This document shows, in pieces, positions 24,738 through 37,700 of a stretch of 64,000 nucleotides of DNA (positions are counted from its first letter, which is position 1; the number at the start of each line of letters is the position of its first letter). Position numbers and translations under genes: made by a program. This stretch comes from Dioscorea cayenensis subsp. rotundata (lineage: Eukaryota > Streptophyta > Magnoliopsida > Dioscoreales > Dioscoreaceae), in the NCBI RefSeq assembly GCF_009730915.1, contig NC_052489.1:26963916-27027915 (forward strand), read 5' to 3'. The notes beneath the pieces are model-generated. The model was not told the origin of the DNA. It did no database searches and saw only the letters and a list, made by a program, of their open reading frames with translations.

Positions 24738-27249
24738 TAATAAGTGGATAAATCACAACTCATTAAAAAAATACCAAAATTATATAAATAGATATAAAAA
24801 AATAATATAAGAGCAAACTAAAAAAATGAAACAACACGCAAAAAAAAAGACTATTCAAAACACATTAAAAAGAAACAAGAAAAACAGTAGCAAAATGACA
24901 CAAGCTCCCAATTAATATACACATCACATCACCATCTTTAGAGTTGCCTTTGATTGGAAGCCATCTTTTTAGGATCATAAGTATCGGTTTGTACATGACT
25001 TTAAAACTTGAGATTTTTTTTTTCATAGCTGATATAATCATTCGGCTTCTATTGTTTCATATATGGAATTGCAGACACCAAAATAAAAAACATTTTTTTT
25101 TAAACTTTATCTTAATGCAAATGTTGTATAAAATAAATAAAAAAAATACAATACAAATAAAAACAAAAAGGAAAAAAAACACCTTAAAGGTCAAACAAAA
25201 TAGCATCACTTATCAAAAATTATCAATCTGTTTTTAAAGGAAAAAATAAAACTTTTATTAAAAGAAAAAGGGAATTATGAAGGAAATGTCACACTTTCCT
25301 AAATAAGCCAAGAAAAGAAGAAACATAGCATGAAGGGTTGCTTTAATAGCATTAAAAGACTAATTAGGTCCTAATCCTTTAAACCCCCAACCATCATGAT
25401 CACATGGTCTCATAAAGCCTCTAATCTACATCATTAGTGTTGGGGTCTACCTAATTGAAGTGATTTGACCTTGTCACTAAAGTCCTTGACCTAATCCTAC
25501 TTACCTACTTATAAGCTAATTAGTACCATACTTATAGTACAATCACCAATTATTCCTAATTAATCTAATCTTACTTCAAATCAAAACTTAGATACATTTC
25601 CATTTAAGAGTGTTTGTAATGTCATGAACAGTGCTTGTGTCATTGAGGTTTGTTTGTTCCTCAATAGTTTCCTTTTGTTGTTTGTGCAAACACTGTTTAT
25701 TGATTAGTGTTTTATGGTCTCTTGGTTGTATGTAATAGTGCCAAAGTTTTCAATTAGGGGCTTAATTAATTTTGAGTGGGATTTGATTGTTTGACATGAG
25801 TTCTTTTGTTTGACTCTAAAGTTATTGCATGAAGACATGACATTGATGGCCTTGGTTCTTGCTAAATACAAGGTCATTTAGCAACTTAGCATCAAAACAG
25901 TATCTTGTTCTTTATTTTCTAAATTTTGTTTTTTGTTTTTAATTTTTGAAGGTTTTATCAAATGATAAACATGGTAATGAGATTACCATGAATCTAACTA
26001 TGTCAAATCAATGAAACTTCATACTTTGAATGCATAAGCATCATGGGGTTCCACCTCTTTTCATGATGGCAACATATTAAATATACTCAATAATTTATAA
26101 TTAATTTTATTAAAATTTTATTTTATTTTTTCATATATTATAGGCTTTGGTGTTTTATTTTCTGTTACTCTAATTCTAATATTGAAAATCTAATTTTGTG
26201 ATTTGTTCGTATTTAATTAAAAAATATTTTTTAAAATATAAATTATAAAATATATGGTTATGACTATATTATATGCATAAACTTTGATGATTTTTTTTTT
26301 TACAAAGACAACAAGTGTCGTATCATAAAAAAGTGTCAAAAGACAGATAATACGATAGTGGACTAGTTACAGTGATTTAATAACTCTTTAAAAATTTATT
26401 AAATCGGTCAAATATTTTAGGAAGTGATTAAAATTTTATCATACGCATGCTTCACTTCATATTTCATGAAGTTCGATGATTTAAACTAATAAATTCATTT
26501 GATTAAATAAAACAATTAGGGATAAAAACAAATAAATATAAAAAAGTAGACCATGTGCATCTCACATGCAAGAGAAGAACTAGAATAGTCCTCTTTTAAT
26601 AAGCAAGTGTATAGGCCCACTTTGTTTAGGGTGGTGAGCTGTGTTCCTCTGGCCATGTACCCCATTTCAAGTTTCAAAACTATACATATGCATATATATA
26701 TATAACTTGAAATTTAATTAAAGAGATATATAGTGAGAGAAAGAAATAAAAGAGACTAATGAAAGACATGCATTGGTACTTGACAAACAATGCCTTGGTA
26801 CCACCCATTTATAATCTTTATTTTTATTTTTATTTTTATTTTTATTTATTTTCTTGTTGATGTCCTCAAGTTTCTTTCTCAAAGTCCCCACAAACTCATC
26901 TCCGATGCACACACACACTCACCTCATCATCCTTACCTTACTTTGCCAAAATGTCCTACAAAAACAAGTGCTTTTGCAAACCCTAGGACACCCCTTTTCC
27001 TTTGTCTTCAATTTGGACACACTGCTCTCACAAGGGTCTATTGATGCTATATCTCACCAAAGTTCATCAATCCTTTTTCATAAGTTTTCATTTTAGGATT
27101 AGACACTGTCCTGCACCAATGTCTTTGAGGGACCATCCCTTAGTGTCTCTTTCAAGCTCAGGTCCTATCAATCAACTCTCATGCATGCTATATAAATATA
27201 AATAAATACATTAATAAATCAATGTATATTAATTTGATTTTCCCTCCCA

Positions 27250-27252
<3 letters not shown>

Positions 27253-27287
<35 letters not shown>
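27253..27287. repeat. TA dinucleotide microsatellite
   Basis: About seventeen uninterrupted TA units. One of many TA runs in the window; others lie at about 579-601, 5400-5419, 14463-14485, 35859-35882, 40078-40099, 40567-40585 and 41430-41452. Confidence 0.93.
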
Positions 27288-27296
<9 letters not shown>

Positions 27297-28686
27297 ACAT
27301 GATTAACATCTACCATAAAAAAGAAACATTGACTTTTTGGGGACTCGAGACTGTGATGTGAACTACCCAATAAAATTCATGACTAACATAAAAGTCGGCA
27401 AGTTCTACCCTGCCAATAGAATTTAGTATCATTTCAGAAATATATGTATTACTTAATTTTTTTTAGATGTTTTATTTTTTTATTTTTTTAATGTTATTTT
27501 TCATTTTTAGTGGATAATTGTTTTCTGTCTTTTACTTTTACTTTGTGTTACTAAATCACTTTGTAATCCCCGTATTTTTCTATCATTTAAAAAACAATAA
27601 CACGGAAACATGGTATTACCTATACATATTTAGTTTTAATTCAAGGATATGTTCTCCTCTTTAGTTGACAATATTTGTTCCTACGAGGAAACTACTTGCT
27701 TGTTTGCTAACATAATATGAGTTTAAGTTGTAGGCCCTCTTGGTTTTCAATTATGAGATTAGAAATCCTTGGTTTCTTAGAAACAACAACAACAACAAGT
27801 CCTTGCTCCTCTTGGGACTAAACCTTATCTTCATTTAAAAAAAAAAGAAACTCATAAATCCTAATTATCTTTACACACACACATATATATACTTATACAT
27901 GTTATTTATAATATTATTTTGATCTTACGTATGTTTATGCATGAACTCATGTAGAAATCTTTTTAACACGTGGGTATTTTTTCTTTTTTCAATGAATTAT
28001 TATATATATATATATATATTCCTAAATCCTAATCAGAAGCAACTACAACGTTGTCCTTCATTCCACAAGCTTGCATGTTTGCAGAGAACGTGCAACACGA
28101 GCTAATTAAAATAGTTAGATTTTTTATTTTTTATTTTTAATTTTTATAGAGAGAGAAAAGGTGGCGAGATTATGAGTGGTCGCCGTCCATGGCCGGTGAG
28201 AGTTTTCCGGCGAAGGACATCTCTCTGACCAGCGTTTTTCATGTGATTACATGTTCGATGTTTTGATGATTCTTTTGTGACCGTTGGATTTTATCCCATG
28301 TTTCTAGAGAAAAGATCATATTATTCAGTGATGGAGATAGTCTGAAAATGAAACAACTTTGTGAAATTCATAAGAAACCTGTTTTGATTTTGATTTTTTT
28401 AAATTTTTTTGTGAATATATATATATATAATTCAATAAAAATTATAAAATTCATGTATAAAAGATGCTTCTTTCTTTTTCTGGATTTCGGCGTTCACATC
28501 TCGGATGATAATAATGAATGATTGTTTGTAATTAGTTGGGGAGTCAAAAATAAAAAAATAAAAAGGAAAAAGTTGTTGATTATTCTTATGCAGTTATTAA
28601 ACCAAGATGTAAAAAAAAAAAAATCATTTAAAATTTTAAATCAGATCCAATTATAAAAGGTGGTCAATAAATTACAGGAGAAAGAT

Positions 28687-29074
28687 CACTTTAATTATTC
28701 CTTAATTTGTATAAAAAAAAACCAACTTTTTAATTGATTAATTAATCACCCATTAAATTTTGGGTTTTATCAAATCCGACAAAACAGGGGCATTTCTATT
28801 CAAAGAAAACAGTATAGCTACATGATAACATTAGGGTTAGGGTTAGGTTTAGGGTTTAGGGTTTAGAGTATAAAATTTTTATTTTAAAACAAATCTAATA
28901 AAAAAAAGGGTAACAGTAAACAATAAGAAAAAAAAGGGAACACTTTAGTAATTCCTTAATTTGCATTAAAAAAAACTAACTTTTTATAGATTGATTAAAT
29001 CGCCCACTAAAATATCTGGTTTTATCGAATCCGACAAAACAAGGGTATTTTCGTCCGGGAAAATAGTACGGCAC
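28687..29074. repeat. Pair of about 135-bp direct repeats flanking a telomere-like tract
   Basis: Copy A (about 28687-28821) and copy B (about 28941-29074) share long stretches, including ATTCCTTAATTTG, an A-run, AACTTTTTA, GATTGATTAA or similar, and TCCGACAAAACA. They are roughly 254 bp apart and diverged by substitutions and small indels. Between them lies the telomere-like tract at 28831-28866. The family is not recognised. Confidence 0.75.
28831..28866 (+). repeat. Short interstitial telomere-like tract
   Basis: About six degenerate units: first TTAGGG twice, then a partial unit, then TTTAGGG twice and a partial unit. TTTAGGG is the usual plant telomere unit; TTAGGG is the vertebrate-type unit also used by some monocots in Asparagales. 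Flanked by single-copy genes, this is an internal tract and not a chromosome end. It may also count as a telo-box region upstream of the ARF gene. Confidence 0.85.
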
Positions 29075-29157
29075 CTGAGCCAGAGGTAGTTTTGTGAATA
29101 CGGATGAGTATCAGGGGTATATTTGTAATTTTAGTGGCGCCACGCTCCTTCTTACCG

Positions 29158-30075
29158 TCTATAAAATAAAGAGGAGAAAAGAACCCTACAAAAAAATCGA
29201 AATTAAGAACTCGAAAGTTAAAAAAAAGCGAACTAAAAGAAAACCTAAACCTCTCTTTCTCTTTCTAGAAGTTTTTCTCTCTCTCTAGAGTGCGATCCAC
29301 CACTCGAGAAATTTCTCTCAATCGCTTCCTCGGAATCGTTGAGTGCTCGTCAGTGTCCATGGTTTTGGAGTTGTTCCTGCTGTTGGAGCTGAGGATCTGA
29401 AGCATTTCTAGGGGTTAAGTTCAGTTTGGTGCTTGGGCTTAGGGTTCTGGAGTTGGTTTCCGTTGAGCTGAGATCTGGAGTGTTCTTGCTGTTTGCGTTG
29501 TGGATTTCGTGCGAAGTTTGTGGTTTTGAGGTTGTTTTTGGGAGGAGTTTGAAGTTTTGAGCTCTTGTGAAGCTTCTTTAAGTGGTGAGTGTTTTCGTTT
29601 TGACATTTTTTTTCTCAGTATTTTTTTTTTAGCTGGAGTGGTTTTTGAGCTTGATATTGAAGTTTTGGGTGTTGAAAGGTGAGATTTTGATGCCGGTGAG
29701 GCTGAAAATGAGTTTTTTTAACAGTGAAATTACTTTTGGGTGAATCTCAGGTGGTGTTCCTATTGAGGTTTTGCTGCAAAATGGAGATTTCGAGCCCTAA
29801 ATTTAGGCCTTCATGTCGGTGTTAGCGTGGTCTTTTGGCAAACCTCAAGTTGGAGACAATTAGACGAGGCATAAATTTGACATTTTGATGGGTTGGTCTT
29901 TCGGTGGATAAGATTTGGCGAAGTTATGTTAGCATTCCTGGGGAGAGAAGGGAAAGGACGGTTCTTCGTCACATGAAGTGTCTGCTTTCCGAGTTTCCAC
30001 TTTGCTAGTTGAAGAAAAAGGTTTTCTGGTTATCTTGTAGTTGGAGAAACATTTCCTTTCTTCTAGTTCGCGCCG
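29158..30075 (+). promoter_or_regulatory. ARF core promoter and long uORF-bearing 5' leader
   Basis: A TATAAAATA box lies at 29160-29168, so transcription should start near 29190-29200. The leader runs about 880 bp to the ATG at 30076. It contains a probable intron from a GTGAGT donor at 29584 to an AG at 29749-29750. Upstream ORFs start at 29359 (13 codons), and after the intron at 29781 (14), 29813 (16), 29888 (7), 29926 (16) and 29973 (11). The 29926 and 29973 ORFs overlap by an ATGA. The reading frames are seen directly; their role in limiting ARF translation is inferred from known ARF leaders. Confidence 0.6.
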
Positions 30076-33000
30076 ATGAGGCTTTCATCATCGAGCCCTT
30101 CCCATCAAGGCCAGGAAGGTGAGTGTTTTTATGATGTTCTTTTTTGTTCTTTTGTATATTTCTTGCTAAATAATAATCCGGAAAAGTTGAGTTTGATCAC
30201 TTAGTATGTACCTTTTTTATGCTTTAATTCCCAATCTTCAATCTTTTGAGATTCAAGAATAGTGCAAGTTTGTCAGATTAAGTTTTCTAAGATTCATGAG
30301 TGGTGGTAGAAGATTGTTAGGTGCTGATTGGTTTGTCAGGAGGGTTTTTTTTTTTTTCCTTCCTCCCTTGTAGTCCTGGAGACATAAATAAGCATATTTC
30401 TTTTCTGCTACCATCTAGGGTATCATCTTTCCATATTAATGATTATGGTTGATGTTTGCATGGTATTGTGTTAGATTAAGCGGCTGATGCTACATAGAAT
30501 TGGAGTCTTTGAGCTATAGTTTCTTTTCTTCCTTGTTTGCTTGTGCTTCTTTCCTTTTCTTGTAATTGTAACATGTGCTCTGTGTCGCAGGCGAGCAGAA
30601 GTCTTTGAATTCAGAGCTATGGCACGCATGTGCTGGACCACTTGTGTCATTGCCTGCTGTTGGCAGTCGGGTGGTATATTTCCCACAGGGCCATAGTGAA
30701 CAGGTCAGTCAGTGCATAGAGTGTTTTGTTTCTCTGTTCAGACCTCAGTTGAAGATAAATTAAGCATTTGACTAGTGCTAAGAAATTTACCTTATTTTGT
30801 TCCAGGTGTGAATGATTTGACTTTCTCTTTTAGGGGAAAATAATTATAACTGTTGTTTCAATAGGATGCGTGCCTTGGGTTTTGAAATATATATAAACTT
30901 TTGTTGTGTTCATTGGATTTGTATGTGAGCCTTCGTTTTCACTAACGGGCACCGGTTGTGTTAGTTATTGTTTTCACTAAGTTCATAGTGTGCTCATGAG
31001 CAGCAGAAACTTTATATTGGCTTTCTCTGGTCTTTTACTGACGGTTAGCAATGCTTCTCACATGAACTGCTGTAGGTAGCTGCATCAACCAACAAAGAAA
31101 TAGATTCTCATATCCCTAATTACCCAAGCCTGCCTCCTCAGCTGATCTGTCAGCTCCATAATGTAACTATGCATGTAAGTTACTCTTCTTGTTGTTTCAG
31201 CTCTTTAGCTCCTATGTTTTCTGGGATCAAATGAAAATTGTTGGTTCATATGTCCAAATTTATGATTCAGGCAGATGTTGAGACAGATGAAGTTTATGCT
31301 CAGATGACATTGCAACCACTTAGCCCGGTAATTGATAAGCTCATCTAGTTTTGACCTTTTTTTTGGCTTTTGCCAGAATTCTCACGCATGAATTATTTTC
31401 CGACATCCAAATCTACAGCAAGAGCAGAAGGATCCCTTTCTACCAGCCGAGTTGGGTACTCCCAGCAAGCAGCCTACCAATTACTTTTGCAAGACGCTTA
31501 CTGCTAGTGATACCAGTACACATGGTGGATTCTCTGTTCCCCGTCGAGCTGCAGAGAAAGTCTTCCCTCCATTGGTAGGTTTTCCATCATTCAGTTATAC
31601 AATAATCATGTTCATCAGATTAGGTCAGTAGTTTTTCTTGTAGGCTCTCCAACAGAAAGATTTTCTTGACCAATTACTTTCTGCTGCAGGATTTTTCTCA
31701 GCAACCTCCTGCACAAGAGTTAATTGCAAGGGACCTCCATGGTAATGATTGGAAATTTCGCCACATATTTCGTGGTACGTGATAGCGTCAATTAATACCA
31801 GATGCTGGGCATCTAGTTCTTTGAAAGTTTGATAAAATAAAAGCTTATTTTTTGGCTACCATGTTCAATTATCTTTGCAAATATGTTGTATCTATTGAGT
31901 ATTGATCTGTGTATTTCTGGATTCTTGCTCACATGTGTGATTGATCTAGACTTTGCTAGCCTTTGCTGTTGTTCTTGGAAATAAAACTATTTGGTACTCT
32001 TTTATGTTTAACACCTATATTTTCTGATGCAGGTCAGCCAAAGAGACATCTCCTTACAACTGGATGGAGTGTGTTTGTCAGTGCAAAGAGACTTGTTGCA
32101 GGGGACTCCGTCCTTTTTATCTGGTACAACTATCAATCTATATTTTCTGATCTGCATTCAACATTTTTTTATTTCATATCTGAGAGATCATTGGTACTGG
32201 CGCTTATGTCAGGAATGAAAATAATCAATTGCTTTTGGGTATCCGACGAGCTAACCGGCCGCAGACAGTTATGCCTTCATCGGTACTATCCAGTGATAGT
32301 ATGCACATAGGTCTCTTAGCTGCAGCAGCTCATGCAGCTGCTACGAATAGCCGATTTACCATATTTTATAATCCAAGGTAGTAAAATTGCCTTCTTGCAG
32401 CTTTACTACATTTATCTTCAAGTATAATAGAAGCCTTAGACTATAACTTGTGTCCTTGGCTTTCAGGGCAAGCCCATCTGAATTCGTCATACCATTGGCT
32501 AAATATGCAAAAGCGGTTTACCACACCCGTGTATCTGTAGGTATGCGCTTCCGGATGCTTTTTGAGACAGAAGAGTCTAGTGTTCGAAGGTAGGTCTACA
32601 TTTGCTTATGTTCCTCTTTTTTTTTTTTTTGGTCATAAAGATTTACTGACTGGCATACCTGTGGCTAATTACCTAGCAGTGGATGTGCAGTATGTAGTGC
32701 TCATATGTGATACAACTTGTCTATGTAGTAATGTTCTGGCTGTATGATAGAGTAATCGACTGCTTTCGTGACTTTTCTCCAGATACATGGGCACGATTAC
32801 TGGGATAAGTGATCTTGATCCTGTCCGCTGGCCAAATTCACATTGGCGTTCAGTTAAAGTACTTTCAGCAAAACACTATTCTGATGTTCAAAGACTTCTG
32901 TTGGAAGTGATCAATTAAAAGCATTCGGGTATATGATCGAGCATTTGTCTGTGCAGGTTGGTTGGGATGAGTCAACTGCAGGTGAGAGGCAACCACGGGT

Positions 33001-35655
33001 GTCCCTATGGGAGATTGAGCCTCTGACCACATTCCCAATGTATCCATCTCCTTTTCCTCTTAGACTTAAGCGGCCCTGGCCATCCGGTCTGCCATCTCTG
33101 CATGGTACAGTAGTTTGGATAAATTATAAGTTTTGTTTCATACCTTGCATGTGTGACTTTTTCGCATTTGACTTTGAAATTTATGCAGGTATGAGAGATG
33201 AAGATATTGCCATGAATCCTTCTCTTATGTGGCTTCGAGATGGTGGAGACCGTGGGTTTCAATCTTTGAATTTTCAGGGAATTGGAGCATCTCCTTGGAT
33301 GCAACCGCGGTTAGACACTTCGTTTCTTGGGTTGCAACCTGACATGTACCAAGCAATGGCTGCAGCTGCACTACAAGATATGAGGACTATTGACCCATCA
33401 AAGCAGGCAAATCCTGCAATTCTGCAATTTCAGCAACCGCAAAACATGACCTCCAGCTCTGTACTTCCTAGTCAGGTTTTACAACAAATTCAGCCTCAGT
33501 CGCAACAGACTCTACTACAAATCATACAAGGAAGTCAGGTTCAGAACCAGGCTCAGCCTCAATTCCTTCAACATCAGTTGCAGCATTGCAACTCATTCAC
33601 CAATCAGCAGCACCAGCCAACATCCCCACTGCCTCAAAAGCAGCATCAGCAAGTGCAACATCAGCATCAGCAAATACAGCAGCAGCAACATGCACAGCAG
33701 CAACAGCAGCATACACAGCAACAGAAGCATGTGGGTGATGCTCAGCAAAATCCCAATGTATTATCCAGCATCTCGCAGCTTATTGCTGCTTCACAACCTC
33801 AGCCACCCACCTTACAAGCAATTTCCCCATTCACCCAGCACCAAAATTTTCCAGATTCCAATTGCAACCCTGTGCCAGCAAGTGGTGTCTCTCCTCTGCA
33901 CAGTATTTTCCAGTCCTTATCTTCAGAAGAAAGTTCAAACCTACTCAATTTGCCACGAACTAACCCACTGGTTGCTTCTGGCATCTGGCCATCCAAGAGG
34001 GTTGCTGTTGAGTCCACAATCCCTTCTGGAGCTCAGCTGGAGCAATTGGGGAATCTGCAGTCAAATGTTCCACAGAACTCTGTCGCACTGCCATCATTTC
34101 CAGGGAGAGAATGCTCGGTAGAACAAGAAGGTAGCATAGATCCCCAAAGCCATCTATTGTTTGGTGTCAATATAGACTCTTCCCTCCTAATGCAGAATGG
34201 AATGCCAGGCCTCAGGAGTGTGGGCAATGAGAGCGAGTCCTCGGTCATGCCATATGCTGCTGCTAACTTCTTGAGCCCCACCGACAGTGATTTCCCATTG
34301 AATCAGACACTGACAGGTTCCAATTGCTTCGATGAATCAACACTTCTGCAGAATTCAGACAACAATGGTGGCCAAGTAAATCCACAAAATGGTACCTTTG
34401 TCAAGGTCAGTCTTTTTCTTCTGCTACTTTTAAAAGCTTATTTTGGCTCACCTGTGTGAATTGCATTCCTTGAAATGTGATAAATTAGCAATTCTTCATA
34501 TCTGCTAGGGTAGATTAATTGTTTGGTATAGATTTTAAAGAGACAAGTTGTGAAGGATAACAGCATAAAGACACGGGTAGTAAAAGAAAAGTTGATATCA
34601 TATTAGCTATCATTTTTCTTTTTCTTTTTTTTTCTGATTCTCTTCTAAACTCCTATCCTACTGCAGCATGTTTTGAGATTGGATTGTCTATTGCTGCCTC
34701 TTTATTGATGAGGTGATATCTGACAATGAAGCTAATGAAATTATGAGTTATTTAAAATTCCAACTGTTGTCCTATTTCATAAGTGGTAGTTCTTCTAGGT
34801 CTTGATTTGCATCTGCATAGGATGAGTTCCAGCAATTAGCTTTAATAAACATGGTGGATAAATGATTGCTTTCATCTTATAGGCTGCCAAGACTCGGATT
34901 ACTTAAATATTGATGAAGCTGTAGTAGTAAGGATAAACTAGTATACAATAGGTATGCCTGTCAAGTTACCAGAAGGCAAGAGAAGGTTTCTGAACATGAC
35001 TATATTAAGGAGATTGAACTTATGTTCCATTTCTGATTATGATGAAGTTGCCTGTGCATGATTTATTTTCTCCTCCAGGTCTATAAGTCAGGGTCCTTTG
35101 GAAGGTCTTTGGATATCACCAGATTCAGTAGCTATGCCGAGCTGCGTAGCGAGCTTGCACGATTGTTTGGCCTTGAAGGCCAGTTGGAGGACCCTCTGAG
35201 ATCAGGCTGGCAGCTTGTATTTGTCGACCGGGAGAACGATGTTCTTCTCCTGGGCGATGACCCCTGGCAGTAAGTACACCACTTAAAATTAAGCATTTAC
35301 ATCTCAAAACTGAAGAAAATTTTAAATATTCTATTGAGATGTCTGCATCAGTTTTTACATTTTAGATGCTTATTTACTGAAACTTCTATGTCTCGTTCAA
35401 TTAGAACTGTAAACTAGCATTGAATGTATACTCATCTATCTTTTCAATCATGCTTTTTTTAGGGAGTTTGTGAACAATGTATGGTGCATAAAAATACTTT
35501 CACCTCAAGAAGTGCAGCAGATGGGCAAACAAGGTGTTGATCTCCTAAACTCTGTTCCACTTAAAAGGCTCTCAAGCAATAGCTGTGACGACTACCGCCA
35601 GGATTCTAGGAGTTTGAACACTGGTATCACCTCCGTGGGGACTCTTGACTACTGA
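30076..35655 (+). CDS. ARF6: Auxin response factor, activator class, ARF6/ARF8-like
   Basis: Fourteen exons: 30076-30118, 30591-30703, 31076-31174, 31271-31327, 31419-31574, 31690-31774, 32033-32123, 32213-32377, 32467-32589, 32783-32858, 32957-33104, 33189-34405, 35079-35269 and 35463-35655. They sum to 2757 nt (918 residues), close to Arabidopsis ARF6. The start [16 protein letters not shown] matches ARF6/8. The B3 DNA-binding domain is at about residues 125-230 ([20 protein letters not shown], then [20 protein letters not shown]), followed by the ARF ancillary domain ([17 protein letters not shown]). A very Gln-rich middle region in exon 12 marks an activator. A C-terminal PB1 domain ([38 protein letters not shown]) mediates Aux/IAA contact. 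It is a nuclear factor that binds TGTCNN auxin elements. Regulation: a miR167 site at 35198-35218 and uORFs in the leader. Calling it 6 rather than 8 rests on the length and the long Q-rich region. Confidence 0.93.
35198..35218 (+). promoter_or_regulatory. miR167 target site in ARF coding sequence
   Basis: The 21 nt starting GAGATCAGGCTGGCAGCTTG lie in exon 13, over codons for LRSGWQL in the PB1 domain. They pair with miR167 (recalled sequence) except at miRNA positions 1, 2, 14 and 21, so the cleavage region at positions 10-11 is fully paired. The same site is known in ARF6 and ARF8 of many plants. Confidence 0.93.
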
Positions 35656-37700
35656 AGAAGTTCCAAGATATCTGAAGCAGTGACCAAAACCACAACCACA
35701 TACCCCTTCTGTAACACCTCATTCCTATTTCAAGTTTTGCTGCATTCCAACCTCTAGAAGTGAACAGCACAGTGCCTGTGCACCAGTTAAGTCTTTTAAG
35801 TCATGTATGTTGTTTAATTACTATCGTATTTATACACTACACTTGACCTCTCTGTCTTTATATATATATATATATATATATACGCTGCCTTGTATCATTA
35901 GAAAACCAATTCTGTTGTTATTCTAGTTTCATTATAACAAGGTGCATGTTTACAATTAGGTTTCAGTTCATTTCCATAAATCTTAATCTTCAAAGAGAGC
36001 TCAACACATTGCAGTTATTGACTATGATAGCTTACTTTCAATTGATGTGGAAGAGTTGGGCATGTGGCCATTAATAGTCTCCACCTTCTCTGAGATCTCT
36101 CTCTTTATTTCTTTTGTGGTTGCATCTCTTTCTTTGCCATTCGTTTCCATGTGTATCTTCTCTTGTCACTTTCAGTATCCATGAATGGACCCAAAAGAGT
36201 TCTTGCATATTATTATTATCTTGTTTTCTTTTCTTTTTCTTTTTGCCATATAGACCCCTATGAAAGCAGGATTTTTACATTCATACCCCTGAAGGGGTGT
36301 GTATGCAAGAAAGGAAAAAATATTGTATGATTAGAAAGGGATAGATCTGGAGTCAGGTTCAATGGCCATTGAATTCCAAGAAATAGTGCATCACTGGTAG
36401 GCCCTTTTTGCAGACAGGTACATGAAAGGCACTGTTTTGAAGTGATGGAAAATTATTTTTTATTTCCTTTCATGCTTATCACTTGCACAATGTCCACAAG
36501 GACTTGAATGAAACGTTTCAGTGAAATCAAAGGGCTTCGGTGCAAAAGTCCACTCATTGAGAAAAATTCAAAAAAAAAAATAGAATTCCTCTGATATTAT
36601 CAGATAATGTGTGATTGTCATCTATTAGTTTTGTACCTTCAAAAATTAGGTATAGTTTAAATAACATTGGACCTAATACACTAAAATTCGCCCAAAATAA
36701 TTGAATTGGAGTGTTTTCGTTTTCCCATTTTGCCCTTGGAAAGGTGCTGCATTACTTGTCAACCTTTCTATAATTTTTAATATTACGCACCCGCGTGTCG
36801 CGGGGATGTTCCCTGGTCCCGATCCTGATTTGCTAAGTCCATCCATGACCTCAATCCGAGTATGTGAAAAAATTTGAAGATTACCTTGGTTTGGAAATTT
36901 ACTGTCTTCAATTTTTTTTTTCCGTTTATTTACTTTTTTATTATATAAATACATCAAATATATTATATTTTTTATAATACATATTTTTATTTAATATAAA
37001 TAATTTTTAACATTATATATGTATATATAATATTTAAATTATATATTTAGGATGGGATAAGACGGAAAAGAGATTCTTTGTCCATGATGGAGATTTATAT
37101 CCCCGTCATGGCCCTGATTCTATTTTTGGAGTTATAGTCTTGGTCTTGATCTAGTCCTATTGAGGCGGATAGTTGGGTTTTTTATTGGGTCCAAAACAAA
37201 TTGACAACTATATTTAATTGCTTTTATAATAGTGAAGTTGAGACTCTTCAAAATGATTATTTGAAAAAAAAAGAAAAAAAAACCTATGGTACATATCCTC
37301 AACGGTAAGACTTATAGAGTTTTGTTTTTGATATTATTAATGTTGCTGATCTGGATATATGATATTAAGAAGAGAAAAAATTTGTGTGGGTAATTAAGAA
37401 ACATCAATGTAATGTAACCTTATTTTCAATGTTTCCACTAAAATAATTCTTATGAAGATAATATACAGAGAATCAGATGGACACAGTGTTAAATTCTTAT
37501 ATTTGGGTCATGACACAGTGTGTGAGGCTATCAGACTACCAGTTTCTGGGATGGGATCCCATCGCCGCCCAATCATTCTGTCAATCTGCACCGCTTGATC
37601 ACTCAATCACTTGAGTGCATTCAATCAATCTCTTAATAATGAACTTAGCTTTAGTGTTTCCAAGCCAAACTTAAAATTAATGTTTTGAGAATGGCTTCAC
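35656..37700. other. ARF 3' flank and AT-rich intergenic DNA
   Basis: The ARF 3' UTR includes a TA microsatellite at about 35859-35882. Around 36785-37140 lies a degenerate block with CGCGTGTCGCGGGGATGTTC and a later ATATCCCCGTCATGGCCCTG. It resembles decayed copies of the GGGGAT/ATCCCC-rich repeats common in plant genomes, but no borders could be set. No gene seen. Confidence 0.4.

Larger units (their letters stand above)
22262..29157. other. Gene-poor AT-rich intergenic region, about 6.9 kb
   Basis: No gene is supported. The left end is the GALT promoter, with four GAGATC units at about 22340-22365 in its likely leader. The rest is AT-rich with a MITE (22920-23197), an AG microsatellite (23335-23370), an ATT run (24708-24737), a TA run (27253-27287), a degenerate dispersed repeat at about 26335-26455 similar to 38725-38855, and a telomere-like tract near 28831-28866. 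Open frames here are short, low-complexity and lack recognisable domains. Confidence 0.55.

Noticed and set aside
26718-27370. Several overlapping 60-85 residue frames on both strands
   Set aside because: Low complexity, built on TTTTTA and TA runs; no domain or splice context.
28831-28866. Chromosome end
   Set aside because: Only 36 bp of degenerate units with single-copy genes on both sides; it is interstitial.
33005-34281. Alternative-frame and antisense frames over the ARF Gln-rich exon
   Set aside because: Produced by CAG/CAA repeats of the real reading frame.
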